Origin: Bigelowiella natans CCMP2755
Taxonomy: Eukaryota > Cercozoa > Chlorarachniophyceae
Direction: 5' to 3'
NCBI GenBank assembly: GCA_000320545.1
Contig: ADNK01000974.1
Location: 1 to 54,082 of the forward strand
Length of the DNA stretch: 54,082 bases
Below the pieces are notes generated by a model. The model worked only from the letters and a program-made list of their open reading frames with translations, made no database searches and was not told the DNA's origin. Each line of letters begins with the position of its first letter. Position 1 is the first letter of the stretch. Positions 11,105 through 23,337 of this stretch are shown piece after piece. Position numbers and translations under genes: made by a program.

Positions 11105-11570
11105 GCGGCGCGCGATGCGGTGATGGGCGGGGGAGCGTTTGGTTCCTGGACACCGGTGGGATGGACAGACATGTCGCCCCAGCCACCGGTGACTGGGCAG
11201 CCAGGCGAAGGATGCATGGATCTGCATTCAAGATTCAAAGTCACATTCGGAAAAAAAATTGGTGCGATGCGGTGATGGGCGGGGGGGTTGGTCACCTCCT
11301 GCCCCTGAACCACATTCCTGGTCACTGGTGGGGTGGACAGACTTGTCGCCCCAGCCACCGGTGACTCGGTAGCCACATGAAGGATGTGTGGATCTGCATT
11401 CAAGATTCAAAGTTGCATTCGCCGAATTGGCACTGGGTGGTGGGTTTTTCGGCTACGAGGGTGGCTTTTCCCCTCCCTGTGCCACATTCCTGTTCACCGG
11501 TGGGGCAGGCCACCGGAGAATTGGATGCCAAATGAAGCCTTTTCGGATCTGCATCCAAGATTCACCCTGG
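11105..11570. repeat. Diverged tandem repeat, about three units of ~160-170 bp
   Basis: Units begin with GCGATGCGGTGATGGGCGGG at about 11109 and 11265. The marker GATCTGCATTCAAGATTC recurs near 11219, 11391 and, as a variant, 11547. Each unit also carries a CACCGGTG-type block. On the minus strand, the frames of neighbouring units translate to related peptides (for example VTGGWGDMSVHPT and VTGGWGDKSVHPT). I cannot assign a protein. Confidence 0.8.
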
Positions 11571-11583
11571 ATGAATCCCATCA

Positions 11584-11850
11584 GGATGAAGGTGTCCTCC
11601 TCAAACTTCATGCCCTCCAGGCAATGTCTCCATTGGGCCGGGGATGTTGTGGTTGGCGTGAAGTCAGTGCTTCCAATTGCAATGATGGGGGCTTTGTCTC
11701 CGCAAAAGCCGGGGATGCTGTGGTCATTGCGAAGCTCGCTGTCCAAATGGACTGGGAACGAAGAATGCATCCTCCTCCATCTTCATGCCTTCCAGTGAGG
11801 GCAATGTCTCCGCAAAAGCCGGGGATGTTGTGGCAGGTGTGAAGCAGACC
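11584..11850. repeat. Diverged tandem repeat, ~110- and ~175-bp spaced units
   Basis: The block AATGTCTCC...CCGGGGATG(T/C)TGTGG recurs near 11625, 11697 and 11803, each followed by GTGAAG or GCGAAG. A unit starting GTCCTCCTCAAACTTCATGC near 11591 is repeated near 11768. The minus-strand frames keep a similar peptide (TTSPAFAETLPSLEGMK versus TTSPAQWRHCLEGMK), which hints at an old coding array. It is unrecognised. Confidence 0.7.
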
Positions 11851-12057
11851 ACGAAGGTGTGGTCCATGGGATTGTGCTCTTGGGGGTCGCAGGTGTGGTG
11901 TTCTTGCTTGGTGATCTCCAAGCATGAGCAAACCATCACGACAGGATTCAGGGATGCGTGATCCTGAAGTTGGCAAACATCAGGCACTTGAAACAATGAA
12001 ACTAGGAACGGAGGAGTGGCTGCAATGCCATTCTTGATTCCTTTTGGTTTCACTAGA

Positions 12058-12215
12058 TGGTCCTCACCAAAGTCAGTTCGAGGCACTGCGTTTCGCACAC
12101 TGCAAGTGTCTTGTTGCACTTTGGAAACGCAGTTCTTTGTCATTGTTCTCATTGTTCTCATTGTTCTTTGGAGGTGCAGTTTTTCATCATTGTTCATTGT
12201 TCATTGTCATCAACA
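12058..12215 (+). repeat. Dispersed retroelement 3'-end repeat, copy 3
   Basis: It starts with GGTCCTCACCAAAG, which also precedes the core near 38.6 kb, then the TTCGAGGCACTGCGTTTCGC core. A tail of CATTGTTCTCATTGTTC units follows. The shared start beyond the core supports descent from the LINE 3' region. Confidence 0.8.
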
Positions 12216-13295
12216 GTGCAATCATCGTGAACATCAATGATCGTGACAACTGAAAGGCAGCACCGACAACCCCCATCGTTGAGGAAGACCTGGATTGCCT
12301 CAAAGTGGAGCGCAAGGGAGTGGGGCGAGGCAGGGGAAACGCACGCGCGAGAAGGTCACGTTGCGGGCAGCAGCAAAACCAGCGCAGGAAGAGGGTGTCC
12401 ACCAATTGGTGTCCACGCCGAGTCGCACTGCTGGACTGGTCGCTGTGCGAAAAAACTCCTGTGTCCTCGAGACGGACACCCGGAAAGGCGCCGTGAACAA
12501 CATCTCAACACACAACAGAAAACACTTTCACAAAGGGCACCGCGCGCATTGGTCCTGCGACGTTTCTGGGTTTGTCTAGTTGTGTCGTTCTCTGCGTGCC
12601 CCCGATGCGACGCTGCAGTCACACAAGAACACGTCAAAGGAGGATGCCTCGAAAATTGCGTTCGGTTGAGGTGCAGGTGCATGCTAGCATGGTGTGTCCA
12701 CTCTGGCTAGCTGGGCCCTGCTAGCCTGCTAGCCTGCCAGCCTGACGTTTCTGCCACTCCTGACAACACGATTCTGCCACTCCTGACAACAGTGACGCTT
12801 GAAACGTTGCAAATCTTCAACAACGCATCTTTGTTGAATTCGAATGATGCTGATCGCGTGGAAAACGCACAATTGAAAGAACACGTGAACGCAGCAAGGC
12901 TTGCAACTTGTTGTCTTTGCCACGTGCTCCATTGAAATGCATTGATCAAATCAATGAATTTGATTTGATTCATCACATCCGTCTCACATTGCATTGTGTC
13001 GCGTGCAATGGCATTGCTCGCATCGTGCGCACGCTGCATGACTCAGATTGCTTGTGATGCACATGCAGCTGTGCCTGGTCGGCAGATCGAAAGCACGTGT
13101 AATTGTGCACTCTTGTTTCCATCCAAGGTGAGCGACCAAAAACATGAAGAATTACGATGCGATAGCGGTAGCGCCACGCTCTACGTAGCTTGGGAAAAAT
13201 TTCAAACGACAAAAATGCAAATGAATGCGGAGCACGAACCTGCATGCATGCATTCCTAGATGTCATATGTTAATTGTTTACATACGCCCATGGCA
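12216..13295. other. Intergenic repeat-island DNA, no gene seen
   Basis: Open frames of 100-157 residues occur on both strands, but they overlap each other, have no domain, and use base composition as expected of GC-richer non-coding DNA. The GCTAGC and CTAGCCTGC words recur near 12680-12740. Confidence 0.5.
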
Positions 13296-16200
13296 TTAAC
13301 AAGACACGCTGATTTCCCCAGGCTCAGAGCTAAGCTCCGACGCCGAATCACTATCACCGAAATCGTCAACTTCACTGTTCGTAAGATGAAGAAAATCTCG
13401 CAAAGCACGCCCTCTTGCTTCTTTCATTAGGTTTGCCCTGCTCTCTGCCCATTTACCCTCATCTTTCACAAAACTCTGCCACTTTGATCCGCTCTGCTGC
13501 AGCGCTTTTAATTCGCCATCAGAGAGCCAGGTCATCTCACTGTCCTCCACCACGGAAGATGGATTCAAGCTGGCTGAAACATTACTGTTGCTGTTGCTGT
13601 TGCTATTGTTGCTTTTCTCCTCACGCACTCGCAGCTTTGTGGTTGGAAAGTGCACGAATTCGACATCGAACGTGGAATGGAAACGGTGCGCACGAAATAG
13701 CATTTTTCTCAACTCACTATCGTTTAGAACAGGTTGGTCGCTTATTCGAAGTATTCTCCATCCTATATGTACGCCATGCTTTTGTGATTGCGAGCCAGTC
13801 TCTACATCGACAACGCGACACTTATGAAATTTGAACCCGATCGTGTCACCGGATGCGAACGCCAACACTACACGCTGCGCACCGTTCTCCTGTGAATACT
13901 TCGATTTGACGATAGTGTTCCATCTCTCGTATATCCGCTTCCTGTTTTTGACATTTTTCTCGTCGTTTGTAAAGAAGTAAGCTGCACCGCAGAGAGGCCC
14001 AAGAAGAAGAAATTCTAGGAATACTATGGAAAATGATCTAAAGACAATATCGACGAAGAACATCCACAACGTATCAGCAACCCAATCTTTATTCTTTTCT
14101 TTCAACTCAAAACTGAGGTTGACGAGGATGAAACTACATCCAAGCACCGCTAGGCATGCGATTAAAACAGCGACACAATCGTTTCGAATCCAGATGTGCG
14201 TATTTTCCAGACTGGGGTCCGCATCCTTGCACAAGTTTTTCCTCCAACAAATGAGGCCGTCCTTTTCACCTTCCCTATCACCACTGACATTGCTGTTGCT
14301 GTCGCCAATATCTCGTAAGGTACGCACTGTGGTGATGTTTCTATCCATAGCCAGCGACGACATGTTCGCAGATCGGTATTGTTCAAATTGACGCATCCGC
14401 TTAAGAGAATGCCGCCTATTAGCCATCCTTCGCTCCTTTTCTAGTTGGATGCTCTTCTCCTCCGATTTCTTAGGACTACCCAAACTAGAAGAGCTGTGCG
14501 TGACCATTCCTGGAAGAGACTGCTGCTTGATCATGCCAATTCCACGAAAGGATGACTGCAGACTTGCCTGATGAGTGTTCTTCTTATCCATTCTCTTCTC
14601 CCTTTGGTTCTTTTTATTAATGATACTGTCACCTTGAGTTGCAATAATTCCTGCTCCAATGACCGCGCCCTCAGGATTTAAGGATAGCTGGGACCCGTGA
14701 AGAGTCATCAATCGAAGCCGATTGGCTTGATCTTCAACTTCTTCATTTGCATTATCGTCGTCGTCATCGTCGTCATCTTGCTCTTCATTCCTCTCCGCCT
14801 CCGCATCACCCTCATCATCCTCTATTTCAATCTCCTCATCCTCACCGCCATCGATCTCCCCGTCTCCCCCCATCTCCATATTGACCTGCAGGTCTCCGAG
14901 GAGAAGGAGAAGGCCAAAAAATGCCCAGGATAACCAACCAGCCGAAGCTGAGGCAATGTCATGAGTCACCATGAACGTTTGAGGCACAGGTCGGTGCAGA
15001 ATATATATCATCAGCATCGGTACAGGAAAGGACATCATCATGGAGACAATAGCGAGAGACGAACGAGAGGAGAGGAATAACAACTTTGCTTCCTGCTCAA
15101 GAAGAAGGGCGAGCACGGTCATCGAGTTGACCAGAAGAACCAGAAGGATTATCGTTCGCTTTGTGGAGGTCAAGTAGTCCCCGTTGTGGCGTAGCAGAAC
15201 CGCCGTCCACGTGTGCTTCTTCTTAAAGGCCCACTGCAAGCTAGTTTTATAGCTCTTCCAAGATCGATCGTTGACTAGACGAACTTCTGTCATCCAATTG
15301 TATTTGCGCCAATAATCGCGAGATGCCTTTGCGCTTCCTTTGAGGTACAACCAGCGGTCGTAGTAGAATGCACATAGAATGCCCACAGTAAAAATGCCGA
15401 TGAGACAGACAAGGAAGAGTGTGAGGGGGTTTGAGAGCGAGTACGCTTCCTGGTTCCTCACGGTATCTCCACTGAACGTATTTATGCTTATTCTGAACGT
15501 TGTTAGATGACGGGAATGGCACTCAGCTCTACCCTCCGACGGCCGCGTTTCATTCGTCATATTAGCTAAGAACACTCCATCTGTTTGCCAGCGCCTGGCG
15601 CTCACAGACCAATACTCGCAAGTAACCCCCCCCCCTGCGACGGGACTAAAAGAGGATCTGTAGTCAAATCCCTCTGCAGAACCCAACGGTATTTTCAGAG
15701 CAATTGGGTCTTGTGTATTGTTGACTACTAAGTCTTGGCCATTTTGCTGCAGCTCAATAGTCAGCTGAGAATGCAAACGCAGGGTTTCTTCTCCCGGCGA
15801 AGATGATAAGGACCCTGTGGAAGGATAAGGCCTCGATTTAAGCCACACGACCGATGCCCCGAGGATGGCAGAATTGTCATCGAGAGAGAAGCTCTCAGGC
15901 AGTGAAATTGATAGTTTTTGCTCTTGAGAAATAGATTGCAACTGCCCCTCGTCACCTGCTTCATCATCCAATGACTCTACAATAGTCGCGCCGGCAGCAT
16001 TCTCCGCTGCAAACTTCTGCGCCATCAGAACTGCCTTTGGTGTATACAGCTTAGCTGCAAGCTCACCGACGCCCACCGTCTTTGACAAGACATGCGTGGC
16101 GTTCACCAGCATTTGCTCGACCTTCTCCGCCACAGCTATGCGCTCTGTGTCAGAAACATTGCTTGGAAGCCGGGCGGCTGATATAGGGGCGGAAAAGTTT

Positions 16201-18439
16201 CGGATATCTCCTACTGAGTCGGCCACTCGAGAAGCAGTTACCGCCACAAGAGCTAGAGCCGAAGACCCCCCGTCCCCCTTTCTGCCCATTTCTACAACCA
16301 TCCTATCTAGGAGTCCGAGTATGTTCTCGCGGAGGTTAGAGGATAGAACCTCAGGCTTTTCCGGTGGAAAGTCGGTGATCTCGCTCAGCAATTCTAACGC
16401 GAAATTCGAGCCGTCAGCTACGGGCAATGACGGATCATCAGCTATATCTGCTGCAAAACTAAATAGATTATCTCTCACAGACGTATCTGTCGTCGAGCTT
16501 TCGTCGACCGAAGCCAGAGTTGCGCGGAAGTACAAACCGACGCGGATCATGTTTCCCATGGCCCTTGCCGCCTCCATCTCGCTCTGGAAGGCTGTAACAT
16601 TGCTGTGGATATTTTCAACACTCCCGTCTTTACCATCAACTAACGGGTGAAGGGCAGAGTCATTGTAGGTCACAGCAGCGCCTAACGCGTCCTGTACAAG
16701 AGCAACTACGATGAACCGCCTCGAATCCTCATTGGGAGCGAAGAGCAGCGTCGAAAAGTATGATTTCTGCTGGAATCTATTCAGAGGGAAGGATGGGTAT
16801 CGGCTCGCGTCGCGAAACTCAAATAGCAAAGGAACGTCTTCGTCCGCCCACTCGGAGCAGCCAAAACGAAACTTGGTGTGCATGCTCACCCCGCGACTTG
16901 GTGATACGGAACAGGTGCCAAGAGTGGGAGGAGCATTTACAACTACGTTCGCAACGGATTCTGCATAAGTTCCACTCGTCACATCCCTAACCACCAAGCG
17001 AAATTGATAGCTCTTCCCACTCGTCAGTGTGTGCGGCCGTAGTACTAACAACGTGCCGTTTGTGTCCTTGGTCAACAAAGTCTGGTCGTTCAGCATGGCG
17101 TTACTGCTCCACGCATAAGTGTATAGCGAGTCTGGAGAGAGAGAAACATTAGCGCTAAACGATAGCTTCATTCCAGGAGTAACTTTTTCTACGTCAGCAA
17201 GGAGTTTAGGCACTGTGCTGCGGATTATGGCTACTTTCGGTACCATTACCGAAACAATTCGTATGTATTGAATAGCTTTTGAAGTCCTAAAATTAGTGCT
17301 GTTGCCGCTGCCATAATTTGCAACTGCGTTGTTGTTGCTGGCCGATGACGAACGGCCCGAGGCGGGGAGGCATGAGACTGTCAAAGTTACGCGATACCTG
17401 CCGTACACCAATGTGCTTCGATTCACATAAGCGATCGATTCGTTGCTAATGATGGAGATGTTCCCTGTAGACGGGAGGACATTGCTGAAGTCGTCGGTGC
17501 GTTGGATAATCCAATGATATTGTGAAATAGGATATTGGGAGCCCGGGTCATGAGACTCTGATGCGTCTAGCCTCAAACCCTCGTCAAAATCGTCATCCGA
17601 GCCAATCAAATTTGGGACGTAGACGGTTCTCGCTAAGCTCCCATCTCCGATCTTCGCCACGATGCGCTCGTCCACAGCCTTCATAATGAATGTGTAGTTT
17701 ATGCCAATTTGCTTCACATCTGCGACGAACGTTTCGACACAGAGCTGCAACGCATAGATAGACCCCATCGTAAGCGTGTGACGTGGGATGCTCAGAAACA
17801 CCGAATTAGGGTTTGGTAGGCTCGGCGTGGTCTCTGTTGTCAACGGCGTGATGTGCTTGCGGTATTGATCGACAGAGGGATGGAGATACGTCGAATTTGG
17901 CCCCAAGAATGACCAACTTACTCGATTCACGGCCGAACTCTTAGAGACAGAACATGAAGGGTCATCGATTTCGGTGCGGAGAACGTTATCTCGGGAGGTT
18001 TTTATCTGGACATAGTCAGGGAAAAACGTTGTCACGATAGGCACATTCATCGGCGTGCGTACCACGACCGTTTCGGCGCTGTAGCTGTCGTTCAGCCAGT
18101 TTGTATATCGTACACTGAATGTGTGCGTACCCACGGTGAGATTGGAGCCTAACAAACTAAATCTCGATCTTTCCTGCATCTGCACAAACGCCCGCAGCGA
18201 CGAGGAAGCAGGGCCAAAGTACCTCCAATCAAAGGTCAAAGGCAGACCGAAAGCCCCTGTGGAGGTAGATGCATCGATGTCGATTTCGTCACAGGCACCA
18301 ACGGTCTGGGGAGCGATCAGCGTTGGGACGGGCTCAGGCGACAATGTTCTTGGACGTAAGAGTGGCTGTTGACTTTGGAAGTTGGCCATTCCTCCTCTAT
18401 CAAGCGTTACTGCTCCTTCGCGGAATACTACCATATCAC
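13296..18439 (-). other. Receptor block: REJ region, GPS site, membrane segments, PDZ domain
   Basis: A single 5.1-kb exon. REJ-like repeats (GLRLDASESHDPGSQYPISQ) fill the first part. The GPS site is near 15505: CEYWSVSARRW, then CHSRHLTTF, with the HL/T cleavage triplet. Hydrophobic segments lie near 15373-15440, 15100-15170, 15010-15070, 14890-14950, 14080-14160 and 13965-14050. A very acidic loop (14745-14880) and a basic stretch lie between the fourth and fifth. HTWTAVLLRHNGDYLTSTKR before the second helix resembles the polycystin-1 family. A PDZ-like domain (GFKFHKCRVVDVETG, GVHIGWRILRISDQPV) is near 13690-13860. The stop is TAA at 13296-13298. Confidence 0.8.
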
Positions 18440-18519
18440 CTGTAATGTACAGCGTACACATGGGGTCATATTGTGTAAGATCTACATGGCGTGGTCGCCA
18501 TACAAGGCTGAGCTATTGC

Positions 18520-18587
<68 letters not shown>

Positions 18588-21500
18588 TAGCACCAACGTA
18601 ATATTACCAAGGCGAATGGTGAAACCTCTACTAAAATACACCCATAAGACGCTCGGAGTAGCCCAGATGCAAGTCGGGCGTGACCCTAAAAACGAGGCAA
18701 TGCCAACAATAACAACGACGTCATCACACCTCTCTCACATCGAAACAAACGAATACTATCATATAGCGTTTTCAAGAGGGGTGTGATTACAGATGAATAA
18801 CTATTTCTCAAATCAAGCTCGTAGAGACAGATTGCCTTTGAATGGAACAGTTAATCGCTGTTTGTAAAGGCATAATTATAAACAGATACTACCAAGCTTT
18901 CCCAGCGTTGCAGAAGATAAGAGCACCGCACAGTCCTCCGTAGGCGTGTTCGTTGGCCTGTGGAAGGTGAGTATTATGTACTGCAGCGTATCCGAGAGCC
19001 TCGCTTCGATGACCATTGGCGGTGTGAAGGTTGGAGCATTTGTGGAAGGGCTGCAAGTGGAAGGGCTGAACGAAGGGGCAAACGTCGTCGGGGAATTTGT
19101 AGCTGGAGACGTAGTCGAAGGACTCGTCGTTGTCGGCGTAGCAGTGTACTTCCATCTAGACGCAAGGAAGGCCCCACAGCCTCGACTGCCACCGTTGACA
19201 GCCCCTCCAAACACATGAAAGATGCCTTTCTCGAGTTCGCTGCGAATGGGGTCGGTGTAGCCTCCGCAATGCACATTCCCCCATGCAACGACGCTCCCGT
19301 CCGATTTTCTAGCCGCAAACGCGTAGTTAGTACCTGTGATCTCAACCACTTCTTGGCTTAGTGAAGAGGTCAAGTTCTTGCCATTGGCGGCGACGTCTCC
19401 CCCCGCTCCAGGGTCCCCCCACGCTAGAACCGCCCTCGTGCGGTTAGTCAGCACCGCGTAGGCCCAACCGCTCGTGGCTAAGGAAGCGATCTTCTCATCG
19501 TTTAAGCGAGTTTCAATGTGATCTGGTATGGAGCTCGCGGTGCCGTATCCCCACGCCACAAGCTTCGAAAAACCGTTCGTGATGGCAGCGAAGGAGACCG
19601 CTCCAGCCACGATCGTGTGCACACGCGTTGATGATAGGATTTTAGGCAGACCACCACCGTAATCCCTGTACCCCCATGCAGCGATTGTTCCGTCGAGGCG
19701 CTTTCCTGCGAACGACATGTCATTTGCCACGATTGAGTCGCGATCCACATGCCTGGCCGCCAGGAGCGTGCAGTATGTGTGATTAGCTGGGAGGTATGCA
19801 GGCACCGTGCCGGAGAACAAGGACGTCGATGGGGCTGTAATGGCGCTCACCGGTACCTTTTCACTAGAATGGGGCACTAGCACGCACTCACGGCTGTGCC
19901 CGTCGAAGAAAAAGCCGCCACACAGCACCGTCGAGTTGATACACCGCCTCCGACACTCGGCGAAGTTCATGTCTAGGTCCTGCCAGTCGGGGATTGGGCA
20001 AGCGCCGCGGATGCAAGTAAGCGCAGAGGGCGACAGTTCCTCAATGTTGTCATGGCAAGAAAACCGCACGCGACCCTCCTCTCCCGCGTCCTGGGCTCCC
20101 CAAGACACCACCGAGCCGTCAGAGAGCCATGCTGAAAACATCCCACTGTCTCCGTCATTACCTCTAGAAGTTGAAGCGAAGAGTGCTGCTGCTCGTCCGC
20201 TCGACCGCATTAACGCGTCTTTTAATGGAGGAATTTCGCCACCTGCGTTCTTGTCACCCCATGCAATCACCGTACCGTTGGGGAGAATGGCTGCAAAAGC
20301 TCGACGGGTCGCAGCCAACGCTTTGCCTCCTTCGTCCTCTCTTCGCACGACAACACCGTCAATTAGGCACTTCCCCTTTGCCTCGAAAGCAAGGCTCGCA
20401 GACGGGCCAACGGCAGCAAATTTGACGGAATGGGCGCTAAAGCCGGTGCTCCCAGTAATTGTTGATAGCAACGTACCGTTCACACGCACGCTGAGAGTGC
20501 AGGTCAGCAAGCCCAGAGTCGAATGAGCAGTCGCGGAAAGAAAATGGATAGCGTACGTTTTATTTGGCTTTAATCCCGTCAGGTTTTGCCTGACAAAGGC
20601 CCCAGTTCCGTTCAAAGAAAGGACTTGCTGGCCGGAACCCGAATCCAAGTCTCCTGTACCCACACCCCTCTGTAGGGCGACGAATGCGCCGTTTCCGCTC
20701 CAATACGCCGGAGCTGAGGGAGACGCTGCGACAGCTTTAGGCTGTTCGAAGTCTCCATTTAGAAAAGTTACCTCTCCCGACGACGGACGTGCACTGAGAG
20801 CGTAGCTCTTTTTCATCGCTTTATCGTGTGAGATTCTAAAATTCCGGACGGATCCACTAAGCATCAGCGCTCGGCTCGTGGCCGGGGAAGCATCTGCGCA
20901 CAGGTAATAGCCAACAGTCTTCGCCTTTGCGCTGCAAGACATTGGCGTCAACGTTCCTAGATTATTCAAGGTGAAGCAAAAACCGCCTTCATTGCTCACA
21001 CCGGTCGCCCCGTTGTTGTACAAGCGCAACTGCTCCGGATCTTCAATGGGTAGGAAGTTCACCGGAGACCCGTCTGTCCAGCGAAAGCTCCCCCCCTCCG
21101 TCATATTACCGATTAATCCCACCCACACGTGCATCACCTCCTCGTCATTGGTAGCCCGAAGGAGCCTATCTTTGATGTTAAGTAGCTCCTGCCGTGAATG
21201 GATAGAGACCAGCTTCATTCCCCAACGAGAGCCACACTCGGCCTCCCAGTACCCTTGCTGATTGTAATTATTTTGGCTAAGAATCGGGCATTGGAAGCTT
21301 GGCCTTTCCTGACAGCCCTCAGAGCTTAGAACTGCGCTCGTACTTCCAGCGCTATTCGTGCAAACAGGGTCAGGGACACCGTCTCCATCACAGTCACTGT
21401 ATATAGGAGGAGAGAGAGGGGGATTGCGACCGACCAATCAGGATAACATAGCACAGAGGGTTTGCCAATGAGAGGATTTAGAGTCAAGTGTAAATTATGC

Positions 21501-22009
21501 TAGCAATAGAGCAAAAGACGAATATGCGACAAAGAAATTTCTCCCTCTTGTACCTGTCCTCTTTATAGACTGATCCAGAAACAGAACACCAGCCTAGCGG
21601 CCTCGCACAGGCCTCTTTGCGGGCAGTCGGTTTATTGATGGGCATGAAAACGTACCGACGCCCTCCCCAAAACATGACGTTCGAAAGAGCATTCTCCTTC
21701 ACGGGTGCGCCATCACTCCATTGGAACGCCGCTGTTGATGGTTCTTGGAGGAAGGGAGATGTAACACCTGATGCGGCTGCAGTCGTGCTGCTTATCCCCG
21801 ATGGTGAGAATAACAGGATCTCCGAAATTTCGGAGATATGGCTGAGAACGTGAATTCTAATGCCTAAGGCAAGAATATGTCACATCAGAGGAAACGCGTG
21901 TTTAGTCGCTGGCTCTACGCATGTTCAAGAAGAGAGCAGATGTAGGTTGGCCTGCTGATGGAGATTCTATTGCGAGTGCGAGGGAGGCCGATACACATTC
22001 GTACACCAG

Positions 22010-22058
<49 letters not shown>

Positions 22059-22196
22059 CTCTTGCCGTACCTGTGCATTCGATAGCTTTGGGAAACTTGA
22101 AGAACAGGCGGCGTGTGGTACAACGAGAGAAGGAACCGATCTACGGTAGATTGTGTTAATTTTTGCTGTAGCGAATACATAAATTATCACGAATAC

Positions 22197-22250
<54 letters not shown>

Positions 22251-22907
22251 TACGTGTGTTTTCTGATTTCGAAATTTAGTTCATATTTCCATACACGTTG
22301 TATTTAACATCTCTCTCTCTCTTTCACGCATATTCTAACTGTGACTGCGTGGTACCGATGTCCAACCCGTCGTGGTGTGGTCAACGGTAGATGCGTTTGT
22401 ATACAAAACCACGTAGAACGCTCCAAGCCAACCCTTGATAGCAGTAATTGAATGCCACATATAAACAAACACAAACACATTACATAAAATTATAGTTGTA
22501 CATTTATACAAATGATGATGCTCATCAATGTGCAAGCAAGCACACTTTTGTTTTATTCATAGGTAAAGCAAATGGTTTTGAATCCCAATTCCTCGAAATC
22601 TCTCTCCCCCCTTGCCTTCTCACAATCTCCTCTCTCTCTCTCACTCTCTCCCTCTCTCTCATTCTCTTCGCCCTTACGTTAGTTGCGGATGAAATTCCCA
22701 TCCCTTTTATGGATCTACTCTTATTGAATGAAACTCCTACGAATGGATTTGTGCTCATGGGATTTGGACGCCAGCCATCAGACGAATCTCCTGAGAAATG
22801 CGATGTCAGACTCAGCCATGCCATCAGAGATATCCATATATAATACATACGAATATTCGTTGTGGATGTTTCCTGGTACCAATTCAAAATTTCTACATAC
22901 ACACATG

Positions 22908-22938
<31 letters not shown>

Positions 22939-23297
22939 GTAATTATATATATAATTTTTATAAATATGTACAATATATGTTTTCGCATAGAGATATCTTT
23001 CGAGCGAGAACTAGAGGAAGGTTGGTATCCTCCAGTAGTAGCAAGTATATGATGACCGTTGTTAATGGCAGTGTAGCAATACGGCCCCACGAGGTTTTGG
23101 TTGATCCCAGCGCCTAGTTCCGAGCACCCGCTTGCTGATCCTGAACCTAACACGCGAACAACCACAAAATGTAGTGCAGAAATGTTGTAAAAATATGCAC
23201 AAAGGACTCGACAAAAACAGAGCGTTCAGAGAGGGTGAACGTTATCGGGCGGAATCATGCAAATTATATATTTTATAAACTTAGAATATTATAAAAC

Positions 23298-23337
<40 letters not shown>

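Noticed and set aside
12237-12710. 157-codon plus-strand open frame
   Set aside because: Overlapped by equally long frames on other strands, no domain, and GC-richer non-coding context.
13296-18439. Treating the 5.1-kb open frame as a separate gene starting near 18461
   Set aside because: The ATG there has no signal peptide, and the preceding exon joins in phase at 18893/18439 to complete the REJ-type strand.
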